This document shows positions 1 through 6,842 of a stretch of 34,348 bases of DNA, one piece after another. This DNA is from Actinotalea ferrariae CF5-4 (GTDB taxonomy: Bacteria; Actinomycetota; Actinomycetes; Actinomycetales; Cellulomonadaceae): assembly GCF_000603945.1 (NCBI RefSeq), contig NZ_AXCW01000027.1, positions 1 to 34,348 of the forward strand. The letters run 5' to 3'. The notes under the pieces are model-generated. The model worked only from the letters and a program-made list of their open reading frames with translations. It did not search any database and was not told the DNA's origin. A program made the translations under genes and the position numbers. Position 1 is the stretch's first letter. Each line of letters starts with the position of its first letter.

Positions 1-1
1 C

Positions 2-706
2 ACGGGCTGGCCGCCGACGCGCTGGCTGGCGCGGTTCCGACCGGACCCGCTGCGCCGGCTGCACCTGGGACGCACCCGGGCGGGGGACGCCCAGGACCCC
101 GACGCCGAGGTGGTGCGCTCGTCGCTGCCGCCCCCCGGTCCGGCCGAGGAGGCGCGGGCCCGCGGAGCCGTGCGGACCTACGTCGACCAGGCCGCAGCCG
201 GCGCTCCCGACCCCTGGGTGCTGCACGCGCGCTCGGCCCCCGACGTCGACGGGCTCGCGGACGCCCTGGACCACGCGGTCTCCGCCACACCGGTCCTCCC
301 GGCCCGACACCCCCGCTGGTGGGGGGCGGTCGGGGCGCTCCAGTGGCTCCTGCTGGCCGTGCTCGTGGCGGGCGGGCTCTGGCTCGTCGCGCTCGGCGTG
401 CTCGCCTACCTCCAGCTGCCGGCGCCGGAGCCGCCCGTCTGGGGCACGGTCCCCTGGCCGACGGTCGGGCTGCTGGGCGGCGCCGTCGCGGGTCTGCTCG
501 TCGCGCTGGTCGCGCGGGTGGCGGTCGGTGTCGGGGCTCGGCGGCAGGCGGCGCGGGCGACGGCGCGGCTGCACGACGCGGTCGGTGTCGTCGCCGACCG
601 GCGGGTCGTGGAGCCGGTCGGCGATGTCCTCGGCAGGATGGCGGTCTGCCACGCCGACGCGACGACCGCCGCGGCCGAGGCCGGGCGGCGCGCCCGGTCC
701 CGCTGA
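2..706 (+). CDS. C-terminal part of a membrane-associated dynamin-like/Era-type GTPase (5' truncated)
   Basis: The reading frame is open from the first bases of the window, so the gene starts upstream and about 234 C-terminal residues are seen. The visible part has a basic stretch (PPTRWLARFRPDPLRRLHLG), a helical linker and two hydrophobic helices (about nt 338-415 and 458-529) separated by a short proline-rich loop, then a helical tail. The G motifs must lie outside the window. This tail matches the paired membrane GTPases (YfjP-like, often labelled 'GTPase' or 'ABC transporter') of actinobacteria, found near thioesterase and globin genes. The family call rests on recalled resemblance of the tail, so function is uncertain. 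The next gene starts 64 bases downstream on the same strand. Confidence 0.6.
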   Translation, partial: TGWPPTRWLARFRPDPLRRLHLGRTRAGDAQDPDAEVVRSSLPPPGPAEEARARGAVRTYVDQAAAGAPDPWVLHARSAPDVDGLADALDHAVSATPVLPARHPRWWGAVGALQWLLLAVLVAGGLWLVALGVLAYLQLPAPEPPVWGTVPWPTVGLLGGAVAGLLVALVARVAVGVGARRQAARATARLHDAVGVVADRRVVEPVGDVLGRMAVCHADATTAAAEAGRRARSR

Positions 707-770
707 CGGACGTCGCCCGCATCGACGGGCGCACCGACGACCAGCCGTCCCCGGCGGCGAAGGAGGACCC

Positions 771-1259
771 GTGAGGCTGCACGTGCCCGTCCCGCTGCGC
801 TGGGGGGACCTGGACGCCTACGGCCACGTCAACAACGTCGCGATGCTCCGGCTCCTCGAGGAGGCGCGGATCGCGGCCTTCTGGCGCCACCCCGGAACGG
901 TCGAGGGCTCCGCCGACCTCGGCGTGCCGACGGCCGTCCTGGACGCGGGTCCGACGGCGTCGACGCACACCCTGGTCGCCCGCTCGGAGATCGAGTACCT
1001 CGTGCCGCTGCCGTACCGACGCGAGCCCGCCGTGGTCGAGATGTGGCTGGGCCACCTCGGCGGGGCGAGCATCGACGTCTGCTACGAGATCACCAGCGGC
1101 GAGGAGGAGCCGCGCCAGGTCTACGCGCGTGCCGTCACGACCCTCGTGCTCATCGATGCCGCGACCCAGCGGCCGCGCCGCCTGACGGACGACGAGCGGG
1201 CGGTCTGGGGCCGGTACCTGGGCGACCCTCCTGCTCTGCGGCGGCGCCCCGGGAGCTGA
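771..1259 (+). CDS. Acyl-CoA thioesterase, 4HBT hotdog family
   Basis: A 162-residue single-domain hotdog protein expected to hydrolyse acyl-CoA in the cytoplasm. The N-terminus VPLRWGDLDAYGHVNNVAML carries the typical 4HBT signature (WxDxDxxGHVNN) with the conserved Asp and His-Val-Asn-Asn active-site helix; the rest fits the beta-sheet of the fold and length is normal. I chose the GTG at 771 because an AAGGAGG ribosome-binding site lies at 760-766, four bases before it; longer in-frame extensions overlap the GTPase gene. It follows the GTPase on the same strand and may be cotranscribed. Substrate chain length cannot be read from the sequence. Confidence 0.88.
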   Translation: MRLHVPVPLRWGDLDAYGHVNNVAMLRLLEEARIAAFWRHPGTVEGSADLGVPTAVLDAGPTASTHTLVARSEIEYLVPLPYRREPAVVEMWLGHLGGASIDVCYEITSGEEEPRQVYARAVTTLVLIDAATQRPRRLTDDERAVWGRYLGDPPALRRRPGS

Positions 1260-1264
1260 GGCGG

Positions 1265-1280
1265 CGCTGCGGGCGCAGCG
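1265..1280. terminator. Small hairpin between convergent genes
   Basis: CGCTGC (1265-1270) and GCAGCG (1275-1280) form a 6-bp stem with a 4-base loop just after the thioesterase stop and before the end of the converging SDR gene. No T-run follows. It is a weak terminator candidate. Confidence 0.3.
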
Positions 1281-1312
1281 GTACGGCGGGCACCGCCCCG
1301 CTCACCGCCGGG

Positions 1313-2851
1313 TCACCGCACGACACTCCCGCGGGCGGCCCGCCGCTCGGCCTCCTCCCGGATGCCCCGCTGCATCCCGCCGAAGACGACGCCGTGGAAC
1401 GGCGTGACCGCCCACCAGTACAGGTGCCCGAGCAGGCCCTGGGGGTGGAAGGTGGCGAGCTGCGTCATGACGCACCGCTGTGCCCCGTCAGCCCCGTCGG
1501 CCCCGTCAGCCCCGCCCATCCCGTCCGCCCCGCCCTCCGCCGGCTCGACGCCCAGCTCGAGCCAGGCCAGGCCGGGCACCCGCATCTCCGCCCGGAGCCG
1601 GAGCAGCCGGCCCGCCTGCACCTCCTCGACGCGCCAGAAGTCCACCGCGTCGTCGACGAGCAGCCGCAGCGGGTCCCGCCGCCCGCGCCGCAGCCCCGGT
1701 CCGCCCCAGAAGCGGTCCAGCACCCCGCGCACGCGCCATGCCAGCGGCCAGGAGTACCAGCCGGACTCCCCGCCGATGCTCTCCAGCACCTGCCACAGCA
1801 CGGCGGGCGGTGCGGCGACCTCGGTGCGCCGACGGTCCCGGTACAGCGAGCCGCCGGCCCAGTCGGGGTCGCTCGGCAGCGGGTCGCTCGGTGCGCCGGG
1901 CACCGACGCCGAGGACCAGCGCGTCACGACCTCCGCGTCCTGGATGCGCTGGAGCGCCAGGCGCACCGCCTCGTCGAAGGGGACCAGTCCCGCGGGCGGG
2001 TCGGGGACCCACCGGGCGATGTCGTGCTCCTGGCAGACGACCTCGTGCACGAGGGACTCCACCAGGGGCCGGGCGATCGAGGCGGGGACGGGCGTCACCA
2101 GCGAGACCCACAAGCTCGACAGGCGTGGGGAGAGGACGCCGACCCCCACGATGATGCGTCGACGCAGCCCCGCCACCGCGGCGTAGCGCTGCATCATGTC
2201 CCGGTACGTCAGGACCTCCGGCCCGCCGATGTCGAACGCGCGGCTCACCTCGGCGGGCATCGTCGCGCTGCCGACGAGGTAGCGCAGCACGTCGCGGATC
2301 GCGATCGGCTGGATGCGGTTGTCGACCCAGCGCGGCGTCGTCATCGCGGGCAGCCGCTCGGTGAGGTAGCGCATCATCTCGAACGACGCGGAACCCGAGC
2401 CGAGGATCACGGCGGCCCGCAGCACCGTCGTCGGCACCCCCGACGCGAGCAGGATGTCCTCGACCTCGCGGCGGGACTCCAGGTGCGGGGAGAGCCCCTC
2501 CTCCTCGGGGTGCAGGCCGCCGAGGTAGACGATCCGCTGCACCCCCGCGTCGCGGGCGGCGCGCGCGAAGGTCAGTGCCGCGAGCCGGTCCCGCCGCGCG
2601 AACCGCTGGCCCGTCCCGAGGGAGTGGATGAGGTAGTAGGCGACCTCGACGCCGTCGAGCGCTGCGCGGATCTCCTCCAGGCGGGTGGCGTCGGCGGCCG
2701 CCGTCTCGACGTCGTCGAACCACGGCCGGCCCCGCAGGCGGGCCGGGTTCCGGGCGACCGCCCGCACGCGGAAGCCCGCGGCGAGCAGCTCCGGGACCAG
2801 CCGGCCGCCGACGTAGCCGGTGACACCCGTGACCGCGACGAGGGCTCCCAT
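1313..2851 (-). CDS. SDR-family NAD(P)-binding protein with C-terminal DUF2867
   Basis: A 512-residue two-domain protein. Residues 1 to about 300 are an atypical short-chain dehydrogenase/NmrA-like Rossmann domain: the nucleotide-binding loop TGVTGYVGGRLVP lies at the extreme N-terminus, and GVEVAYYLIHSLG and YLGGLHP follow as in epimerase-like proteins. The C-terminal ~180 residues match DUF2867 (WRVRGVLDRFWGGPGLRRGRR; WWAVTPFHGVVF). The family's substrate is not firmly known. Within DUF2867 there is a Gly-Ala-Asp repeat (about nt 1480-1536) that looks like a recent expansion. The ATG at 2849-2851 is preceded six bases upstream by a TAGTCT -10 box, so the mRNA is probably leaderless. It converges on the thioesterase gene. 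Confidence 0.85.
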   Translation of the reverse strand: MGALVAVTGVTGYVGGRLVPELLAAGFRVRAVARNPARLRGRPWFDDVETAAADATRLEEIRAALDGVEVAYYLIHSLGTGQRFARRDRLAALTFARAARDAGVQRIVYLGGLHPEEEGLSPHLESRREVEDILLASGVPTTVLRAAVILGSGSASFEMMRYLTERLPAMTTPRWVDNRIQPIAIRDVLRYLVGSATMPAEVSRAFDIGGPEVLTYRDMMQRYAAVAGLRRRIIVGVGVLSPRLSSLWVSLVTPVPASIARPLVESLVHEVVCQEHDIARWVPDPPAGLVPFDEAVRLALQRIQDAEVVTRWSSASVPGAPSDPLPSDPDWAGGSLYRDRRRTEVAAPPAVLWQVLESIGGESGWYSWPLAWRVRGVLDRFWGGPGLRRGRRDPLRLLVDDAVDFWRVEEVQAGRLLRLRAEMRVPGLAWLELGVEPAEGGADGMGGADGADGADGAQRCVMTQLATFHPQGLLGHLYWWAVTPFHGVVFGGMQRGIREEAERRAARGSVVR

Positions 2852-2857
2852 CGCGCC

Positions 2858-2863
2858 AGACTA
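2858..2863 (-). promoter_or_regulatory. -10 box of a leaderless promoter (SDR-DUF2867 gene)
   Basis: TAGTCT on the minus strand ends six bases before the ATG and there is no Shine-Dalgarno sequence. It fits the TANNNT pattern expected when transcription begins at the start codon. Confidence 0.5.
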
Positions 2864-2936
2864 GGTGCGCGCCACCGCCCGACGTCGACCGGGACGGTGC
2901 GCGGTGGCGGGCGGGGGTCAGGGACCTCTCAGACGG

Positions 2937-3911
2937 TCAGGCGAGCAGCGCGAGGGTCGCGCGCTCCGCCGCGGCCCGGGTGCGGCGCCGGCCGATCGTC
3001 GAACCGCGCTCCCACAGGTCCACCAGCCGCGGGTCGATGTACGACGCCCGGCACACCGCGGGGGTGTTGCCGAGCTCGTCGGAGACCTCCTTCACCACCT
3101 GCGTGACCGCCCGGCGTCGGGCGCGCTCGCTCGACGGCGTCCCGGCGTCGGCGAGGCCCGCCGCGGCCAGCACGGTGGCGTGCCACGTGCGGAAGTCCTT
3201 CGGCCGCGCCTCGGGACCCAGCCGCTCCTTGACGTACTGCACGATGTCGGCCGTGGTCACGTCGTGCCACGCCCCTGCGTCGTCCTGCCAGGCGAGCAGC
3301 TCCTCGCTGTCGTCGTCGCGGTCGCGCAGTGCCCGGACGGGACCCAGGACGGCGCGGTCCTCCACCCGCGACTCCCGGACCTGACCGGACTTCGCGGGGT
3401 AGCAGAAGCTGACGCCGTCCTTGTGCAGCCGGACGTGGTCGCGGCGGACGGTCGCGAGGCCGTAGCTGCCGTTGTCCCGGGCGTAGGCCTCGCCCCCGGC
3501 ACGGAAGTAGGCGTCGTCCAGGAGGCGGAAGGCGAGCGCCAGCACCTTCTCGCGCGGCATCCCGGGCAGCGCCAGGTGCTCGCGCACCGTGCGGCGGGCG
3601 GCCGGGAGGCGACGCGCGACCTGCACGACGTGCTCGTGCTTGCGGCGGTCCTGCCGCAGGCGCCACTGCGGGTGGTACAGGTACTGGCGGCGCCCGGCGT
3701 CGTCGGTGCCGAGCGCCTGGATGTGGCCGTTCTCCCACGGGCAGATCCACACGTCGGTCCACGCCGGAGGGATGACGAGCTCGGTGCAGCGCGCGATCGC
3801 GTCCGGGTCGGTGATCCGGACGCCGTGCTCGTCGAGGTAGACGACCCCGCGACCCTGCCTGCGGCGGGTCCAGCCGGGGCCGCCGGGGCGGGACCTGCGC
3901 AGCCGGGGCAT
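2937..3911 (-). CDS. DNA topoisomerase IB (poxvirus/bacterial type)
   Basis: A 324-residue enzyme that relaxes supercoils by transient 3'-phosphotyrosyl cleavage of one strand. The N-terminal DNA-contact domain (VIPPAWTDVWICPWENGHIQ, QYLYHPQWR) is followed by the catalytic domain with Arg and Lys in the YGLATVRRDHVRLHKDGVSF region, the Arg-His segment KDFRTWHATV, and the tyrosine nucleophile near residue 291 in CRASYIDPRLVDLW. All expected catalytic elements are present and length is normal. The ATG at 3909-3911 has a CACACT box six bases upstream, suggesting a leaderless transcript. Neighbours show no functional link. Confidence 0.92.
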   Translation of the reverse strand: MPRLRRSRPGGPGWTRRRQGRGVVYLDEHGVRITDPDAIARCTELVIPPAWTDVWICPWENGHIQALGTDDAGRRQYLYHPQWRLRQDRRKHEHVVQVARRLPAARRTVREHLALPGMPREKVLALAFRLLDDAYFRAGGEAYARDNGSYGLATVRRDHVRLHKDGVSFCYPAKSGQVRESRVEDRAVLGPVRALRDRDDDSEELLAWQDDAGAWHDVTTADIVQYVKERLGPEARPKDFRTWHATVLAAAGLADAGTPSSERARRRAVTQVVKEVSDELGNTPAVCRASYIDPRLVDLWERGSTIGRRRTRAAAERATLALLA

Positions 3912-3917
3912 GGCAGC

Positions 3918-3923
3918 AGTGTG
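3918..3923 (-). promoter_or_regulatory. -10-like box of a leaderless promoter (topoisomerase IB gene)
   Basis: CACACT on the minus strand sits six bases before the ATG at 3911, matching the NANNNT-N6-start layout seen at several genes here. No Shine-Dalgarno sequence is visible. Confidence 0.35.
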
Positions 3924-3974
3924 CGGTCCGGCGCGGGCGCCGTCGCGGCGAACGACGACGACGCCGGCCGCGGC

Positions 3975-4874
3975 TCAGTCGTCCAGCGGCGTGCGGACCA
4001 TGCCCTCCTGCGCCATGGTCGCCACGAGCGTGCCGTCCTGGCGGTAGACGCGGGCGGCGCCGAGACCGCGTCCGCCGTGCGCACTGGGGGTCGACTGCAC
4101 GTACAGGAGCCACTCGTCGGCGCGGACCGGACGGTGCCACCACATCGCGTGGTCCAGGCTCGCCATGGACAGGCCGGGGCTCGCCCAGCTCAGCCCGTGC
4201 CGGCGCAGCACCGGCTCGAGCAGCACCTGGTCGCACGCGTAGGCCAGGAGCGCGCGGTGCAGCACCTGGTCGTCGGGCAGCGGCGCGCGGGCCTTCATCC
4301 AGACCAGCTGGTGACCGCTCGCCATCGGGCCGGGCTGCAGGTACAGGGCGTCCTCGACGTGCCGCAGGTCGAACGCCGCGGCCTGCGTCCAGAAGTCGGC
4401 CATGGGGTGGTCGATGCCGGCGAGCACCTGCAGGGCGCTGGGGACCTTGTCCGGGCCCGGCACCGACGGCGGCGGGGTGTCGGTGTGGTCCAGCCCCGGC
4501 TGGTCCACCTGGAACGACGTCGTCATCGACAGGATCGGCACGCCGTCCTGGAGCGCGTGCGTGCGGCGGGCGCTGAAGGAGCGGCCGTCGCGGAGGTTCT
4601 CGACGGCGAAGGTGATCGGCTTGGTCACGTCGCCGGGGCGCAGGAAGTACCCGTGCACGGAGTGGGGGAGCCGGTCCGGGTCCACGGTGCGCGCCGCCGC
4701 CAGGACGCACTGCGCGAGCACCTGCCCGCCGAACACCCGCCCGCCGGGCTTCGGCAGGCTGCCGCCGACGAACGTGCCGTCGTCGGCGGCCCGGAGGTCC
4801 AGGACGTCCAGGACCCGCTGCAGGGCGCGCTCGGGCGACTCCGGCGTCCGGGCGAGGCGGTGGTCGGTCGTCAT
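3975..4874 (-). CDS. tesB: Acyl-CoA thioesterase II (TesB family)
   Basis: A 299-residue double-hotdog thioesterase. The N-terminal hotdog has GGRVFGGQVLAQ and VHGYFLRPGD, characteristic of TesB/acyl-CoA thioesterase II. The C-terminal hotdog has MASLDHAMWWHRP (catalytic Asp), QSTPSAHGGRGL (Thr/Ser) and MAQEGM (Gln), so the Asp-Thr-Gln triad of the family appears intact. It hydrolyses medium- and long-chain acyl-CoA in the cytoplasm. I take the ATG at 4872-4874 rather than an upstream in-frame start because it overlaps the globin stop codon as ATGA, a typical translational-coupling junction. The globin and tesB genes therefore form an operon. Confidence 0.93.
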   Translation of the reverse strand: MTTDHRLARTPESPERALQRVLDVLDLRAADDGTFVGGSLPKPGGRVFGGQVLAQCVLAAARTVDPDRLPHSVHGYFLRPGDVTKPITFAVENLRDGRSFSARRTHALQDGVPILSMTTSFQVDQPGLDHTDTPPPSVPGPDKVPSALQVLAGIDHPMADFWTQAAAFDLRHVEDALYLQPGPMASGHQLVWMKARAPLPDDQVLHRALLAYACDQVLLEPVLRRHGLSWASPGLSMASLDHAMWWHRPVRADEWLLYVQSTPSAHGGRGLGAARVYRQDGTLVATMAQEGMVRTPLDD

Positions 4875-5362
4875 CGGGCTCCCTCGTCGAAGGTGTTGAC
4901 CATGGCGTGGGCGGCGCGCTCCAGGTAGTCCCACAGGGTCGCGTGCGGCAGGGGCGCCAGGTGCAGCTCACCGAGCGCCGTGCGCATGTGCTGCAACCAG
5001 CGGTCCCGCGCGGCCGGGCTCACCGGGTAGGGCGCGTGGCGCATCCGCAGGCGCGGGTGGCCGCGCTGGTCGGAGTACGTCGTCGGCCCGCCCCAGTACT
5101 GCTCGAGGAACGTCCGCAGGCGGTCCTCCGCCGGGCCGAGGTCCTCCTCCGGGTACATGGGTCGCAGGAGGTCGTCCGTCGCCACGAGCTCGTAGAACCG
5201 GGCCACGAGGCGGCGGAAGGTCGGCTCGCCGCCCACGAGCTCGTAGAAGCTGTCGGCGGGTGCGGCGCGGCCCTCGCGCCCGGAGTGGGCGGTCGGCGCC
5301 GGTGCCCCCGCCGCGGGGCTCGGCTCGGTGACGCGGAGCGGGAGCGGTTCACGGTCGGGCAC
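4871..5362 (-). CDS. glbO: Group II truncated hemoglobin (GlbO type)
   Basis: A haem protein of about 163 residues with a proline-rich N-terminal extension before the 2-over-2 globin fold. The fold begins at SFYELVGGEPTFRRLVARFY, giving the B10 tyrosine; EQYWGGPTTYSDQRGHPRLRMRH carries the Trp/Tyr-rich segment and the proximal F8 histidine of RMRHAPYPV. Group II proteins bind O2 and react with NO or peroxide. The start is uncertain: the GTG at 5360-5362 has a GAGGAT box exactly six bases upstream like other leaderless genes here, but an in-frame GTG at 5378-5380 is also possible. It overlaps tesB by four bases. Confidence 0.88.
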   Translation of the reverse strand: MPDREPLPLRVTEPSPAAGAPAPTAHSGREGRAAPADSFYELVGGEPTFRRLVARFYELVATDDLLRPMYPEEDLGPAEDRLRTFLEQYWGGPTTYSDQRGHPRLRMRHAPYPVSPAARDRWLQHMRTALGELHLAPLPHATLWDYLERAAHAMVNTFDEGAR

Positions 5363-5368
5363 GGCCCC

Positions 5369-5374
5369 ATCCTC
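5369..5374 (-). promoter_or_regulatory. -10-like box before globin gene
   Basis: GAGGAT on the minus strand is six bases from the GTG at 5362. It resembles the CAGGAT-N6 box before malQ and rpiB and was used to choose the start. Confidence 0.3.
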
Positions 5375-5387
5375 TCCCACGCAGGAC

Positions 5388-5393
5388 TAGTGT
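5388..5393 (+). promoter_or_regulatory. Possible -10 box of the EIIB gene
   Basis: TAGTGT on the plus strand lies about 45 bases before the EIIB ATG. No convincing -35 was found. The distance would give a leader of about 40 bases that includes the GGGAGG ribosome-binding site. Confidence 0.3.
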
Positions 5394-5438
5394 GGTCGCG
5401 GCGGGGGAACCAGGACGTGCCGACGGGAGGCGACCTCG

Positions 5439-5669
5439 ATGACCAAGGCCGAGCAGATCCTCGCGGCGCTCGGCGGGGACGGCAACGTCGTCGACCTCGA
5501 GCCGTGCATCACCCGGCTGCGCGTGGAGCTCAAGGACCCGGCACTGGTCGACGAGCCGGCGCTGCGGGAGTCCGGGGCGTTCGGCGTCGTGCGGTCCGGG
5601 CGGATCGTGCAGGTCGTCGTCGGGCCCGAGGCGGACACGCTCGCCGCGGACATCGACAGCCTGCGCTGA
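5439..5669 (+). CDS. Stand-alone PTS EIIB domain protein (glucose/N-acetylglucosamine family)
   Basis: A 76-residue protein consisting only of a PTS EIIB domain. The phosphorylated cysteine is Cys23 in DLEPCITRLRVEL, and the ending GRIVQVVVGPEADTLAADI fits the family. EIIB passes phosphate from EIIA to the sugar carried by EIIC in the membrane. No EIIC or EIIA lies within the window, so it is an orphan that must work with a permease encoded elsewhere or have a regulatory role. A GGGAGG ribosome-binding site precedes the ATG. The gene runs divergently from the globin operon and converges on mscS. Confidence 0.9.
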   Translation: MTKAEQILAALGGDGNVVDLEPCITRLRVELKDPALVDEPALRESGAFGVVRSGRIVQVVVGPEADTLAADIDSLR

Positions 5670-5695
5670 CGGCACTCCGGACCGGCCCGGACCAG

Positions 5696-6700
5696 TCAGC
5701 CCTCGCCGGCGTCGTCCTTCGCGGGGGTGGTCGCAGCGGGCGCCGCACGCTCGACGAGCATCTGGCGGGGCAGGGCGAGCCCGACACCCTCCTCGACGAA
5801 CAGCTCGCGGACCCGGGCCCGCACCTCGCGCTGGATCGCCCACTGCTTCGCGGGCGCGACCTTGAGCGTCATCCGCACCATCACCGACTCCGCGGAGAGG
5901 GACTCGTAGCCCGTCACCTCGGGCTCGCCGAGCACCTCGGCCGGACGCGTCGCCGCCACCTCCTGCGCGGCCCGGGTGAGCAGCGCGGCGGCGTGCTCCA
6001 CGTCGGCGTCGGGCGGCACGGTGACCTCCACCAGCGCCTTGGACCAGCCCTGCGTCATGTTGCCGACGCGCAGGATCTCGCCGTTGCGCACGTACCAGAG
6101 CGTGCCGCTGAGGTCGCGGACCTGCGTCACGCGCAGCCCCACCGCCTCGACCGTGCCGATCGCCTCACCGAGGTCCACGACGTCCCCGACGCCGTACTGG
6201 TCCTCGACGAGCATGAAGATCCCGGCCAGGAAGTCCTTGACGAGCGTCTGGGCGCCGAAGCCCAGGGCCACGCCGACCACGCCGGCCGACGCGAGCAGCG
6301 GGCCCAGGTTCCAGTCGTTGATCTCCGCGAGCGCCGTGACGACCAGGATCGTCACCACGATGCCTGCGACCGAGCGCAGGACCGAGCCCATCGTCTCGGC
6401 CCGCTGCACCCGGCGGGCGACCGCCAGCGGGTCGGAGTCCTCCCCGGGCACGGGCACCTTCGTCTTCATGAGCAGCCGGCGCGTGTGCGACCGCACCCGC
6501 GCGCCGCCGTCGATCACGGACCGCACCGCCCGGGCAATGGTCCACCGCAGGGCGGCGAGCAGGAGGACCCCGACGAGGACGGCCACCAGGCTCTGCAGCG
6601 GGGCGCCGAGGACCCAGGTCAGGAGCTGGTCGCCCTCCTCCCGGATGTCCTCCAGTCCGGGGGACGGGCTCGGGTCGGGCTCGACGAAGATCGGTCGCAC
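5696..6700 (-). CDS. mscS: Small-conductance mechanosensitive channel, MscS family
   Basis: A 334-residue membrane protein that releases solutes during hypo-osmotic shock. Hydrophobic segments lie near residues 30-55 and 105-130, followed by the pore-lining helix and the conserved sequence SAGVVGVALGFGAQTLVKDF and EDQYGVGDVV, which mark the TM3-to-beta-domain junction of MscS. The C-terminal cytoplasmic vestibule domain is complete, followed by an Ala/Asp-rich tail. The GTG start at 6698-6700 sits six bases after a TAACCT box, so the transcript is likely leaderless. It converges on the EIIB gene with 26 bases between them. Confidence 0.93.
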   Translation of the reverse strand: MRPIFVEPDPSPSPGLEDIREEGDQLLTWVLGAPLQSLVAVLVGVLLLAALRWTIARAVRSVIDGGARVRSHTRRLLMKTKVPVPGEDSDPLAVARRVQRAETMGSVLRSVAGIVVTILVVTALAEINDWNLGPLLASAGVVGVALGFGAQTLVKDFLAGIFMLVEDQYGVGDVVDLGEAIGTVEAVGLRVTQVRDLSGTLWYVRNGEILRVGNMTQGWSKALVEVTVPPDADVEHAAALLTRAAQEVAATRPAEVLGEPEVTGYESLSAESVMVRMTLKVAPAKQWAIQREVRARVRELFVEEGVGLALPRQMLVERAAPAATTPAKDDAGEG

Positions 6701-6706
6701 GACGCC

Positions 6707-6712
6707 AGGTTA
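6707..6712 (-). promoter_or_regulatory. -10 box of a leaderless promoter (mscS)
   Basis: TAACCT on the minus strand is followed by six bases and then the GTG start at 6700. It is one of the best TANNNT matches in the window. Confidence 0.5.
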
Positions 6713-6721
6713 ACGAGAGGT

Positions 6722-6741
6722 TCCGTCCTCACCCGGACGGA
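6722..6741. other. 7-bp inverted repeat in the mscS-malQ divergent region
   Basis: TCCGTCC (6722-6728) and GGACGGA (6735-6741) flank a 6-base spacer, between the divergent starts of mscS and malQ. It could be an operator; nothing further supports this. Confidence 0.25.
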
Positions 6742-6830
6742 GGCCGTCCCGCGGGGCGGACCCTCACGACCTCCTCACACCCGGCGACGGCGCGCGGCGC
6801 GAGCGGCCGGTCCCGAGGGCCGCGCTCTGG

Positions 6831-6836
6831 CAGGAT
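6831..6836 (+). promoter_or_regulatory. -10-like box of a leaderless promoter (malQ)
   Basis: CAGGAT, six bases, then the GTG of malQ; no Shine-Dalgarno sequence. The same CAGGAT-N6 arrangement precedes rpiB. Confidence 0.4.
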
Positions 6837-6842
6837 CGTCGC

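Noticed and set aside
1043-4928. Two long plus-strand open frames (687 codons each) across the SDR and topoisomerase/TesB genes
   Set aside because: They are antisense shadows in GC-rich DNA, with Arg/Pro/Ala/His-rich translations and no domain; the minus-strand genes have clear motifs.
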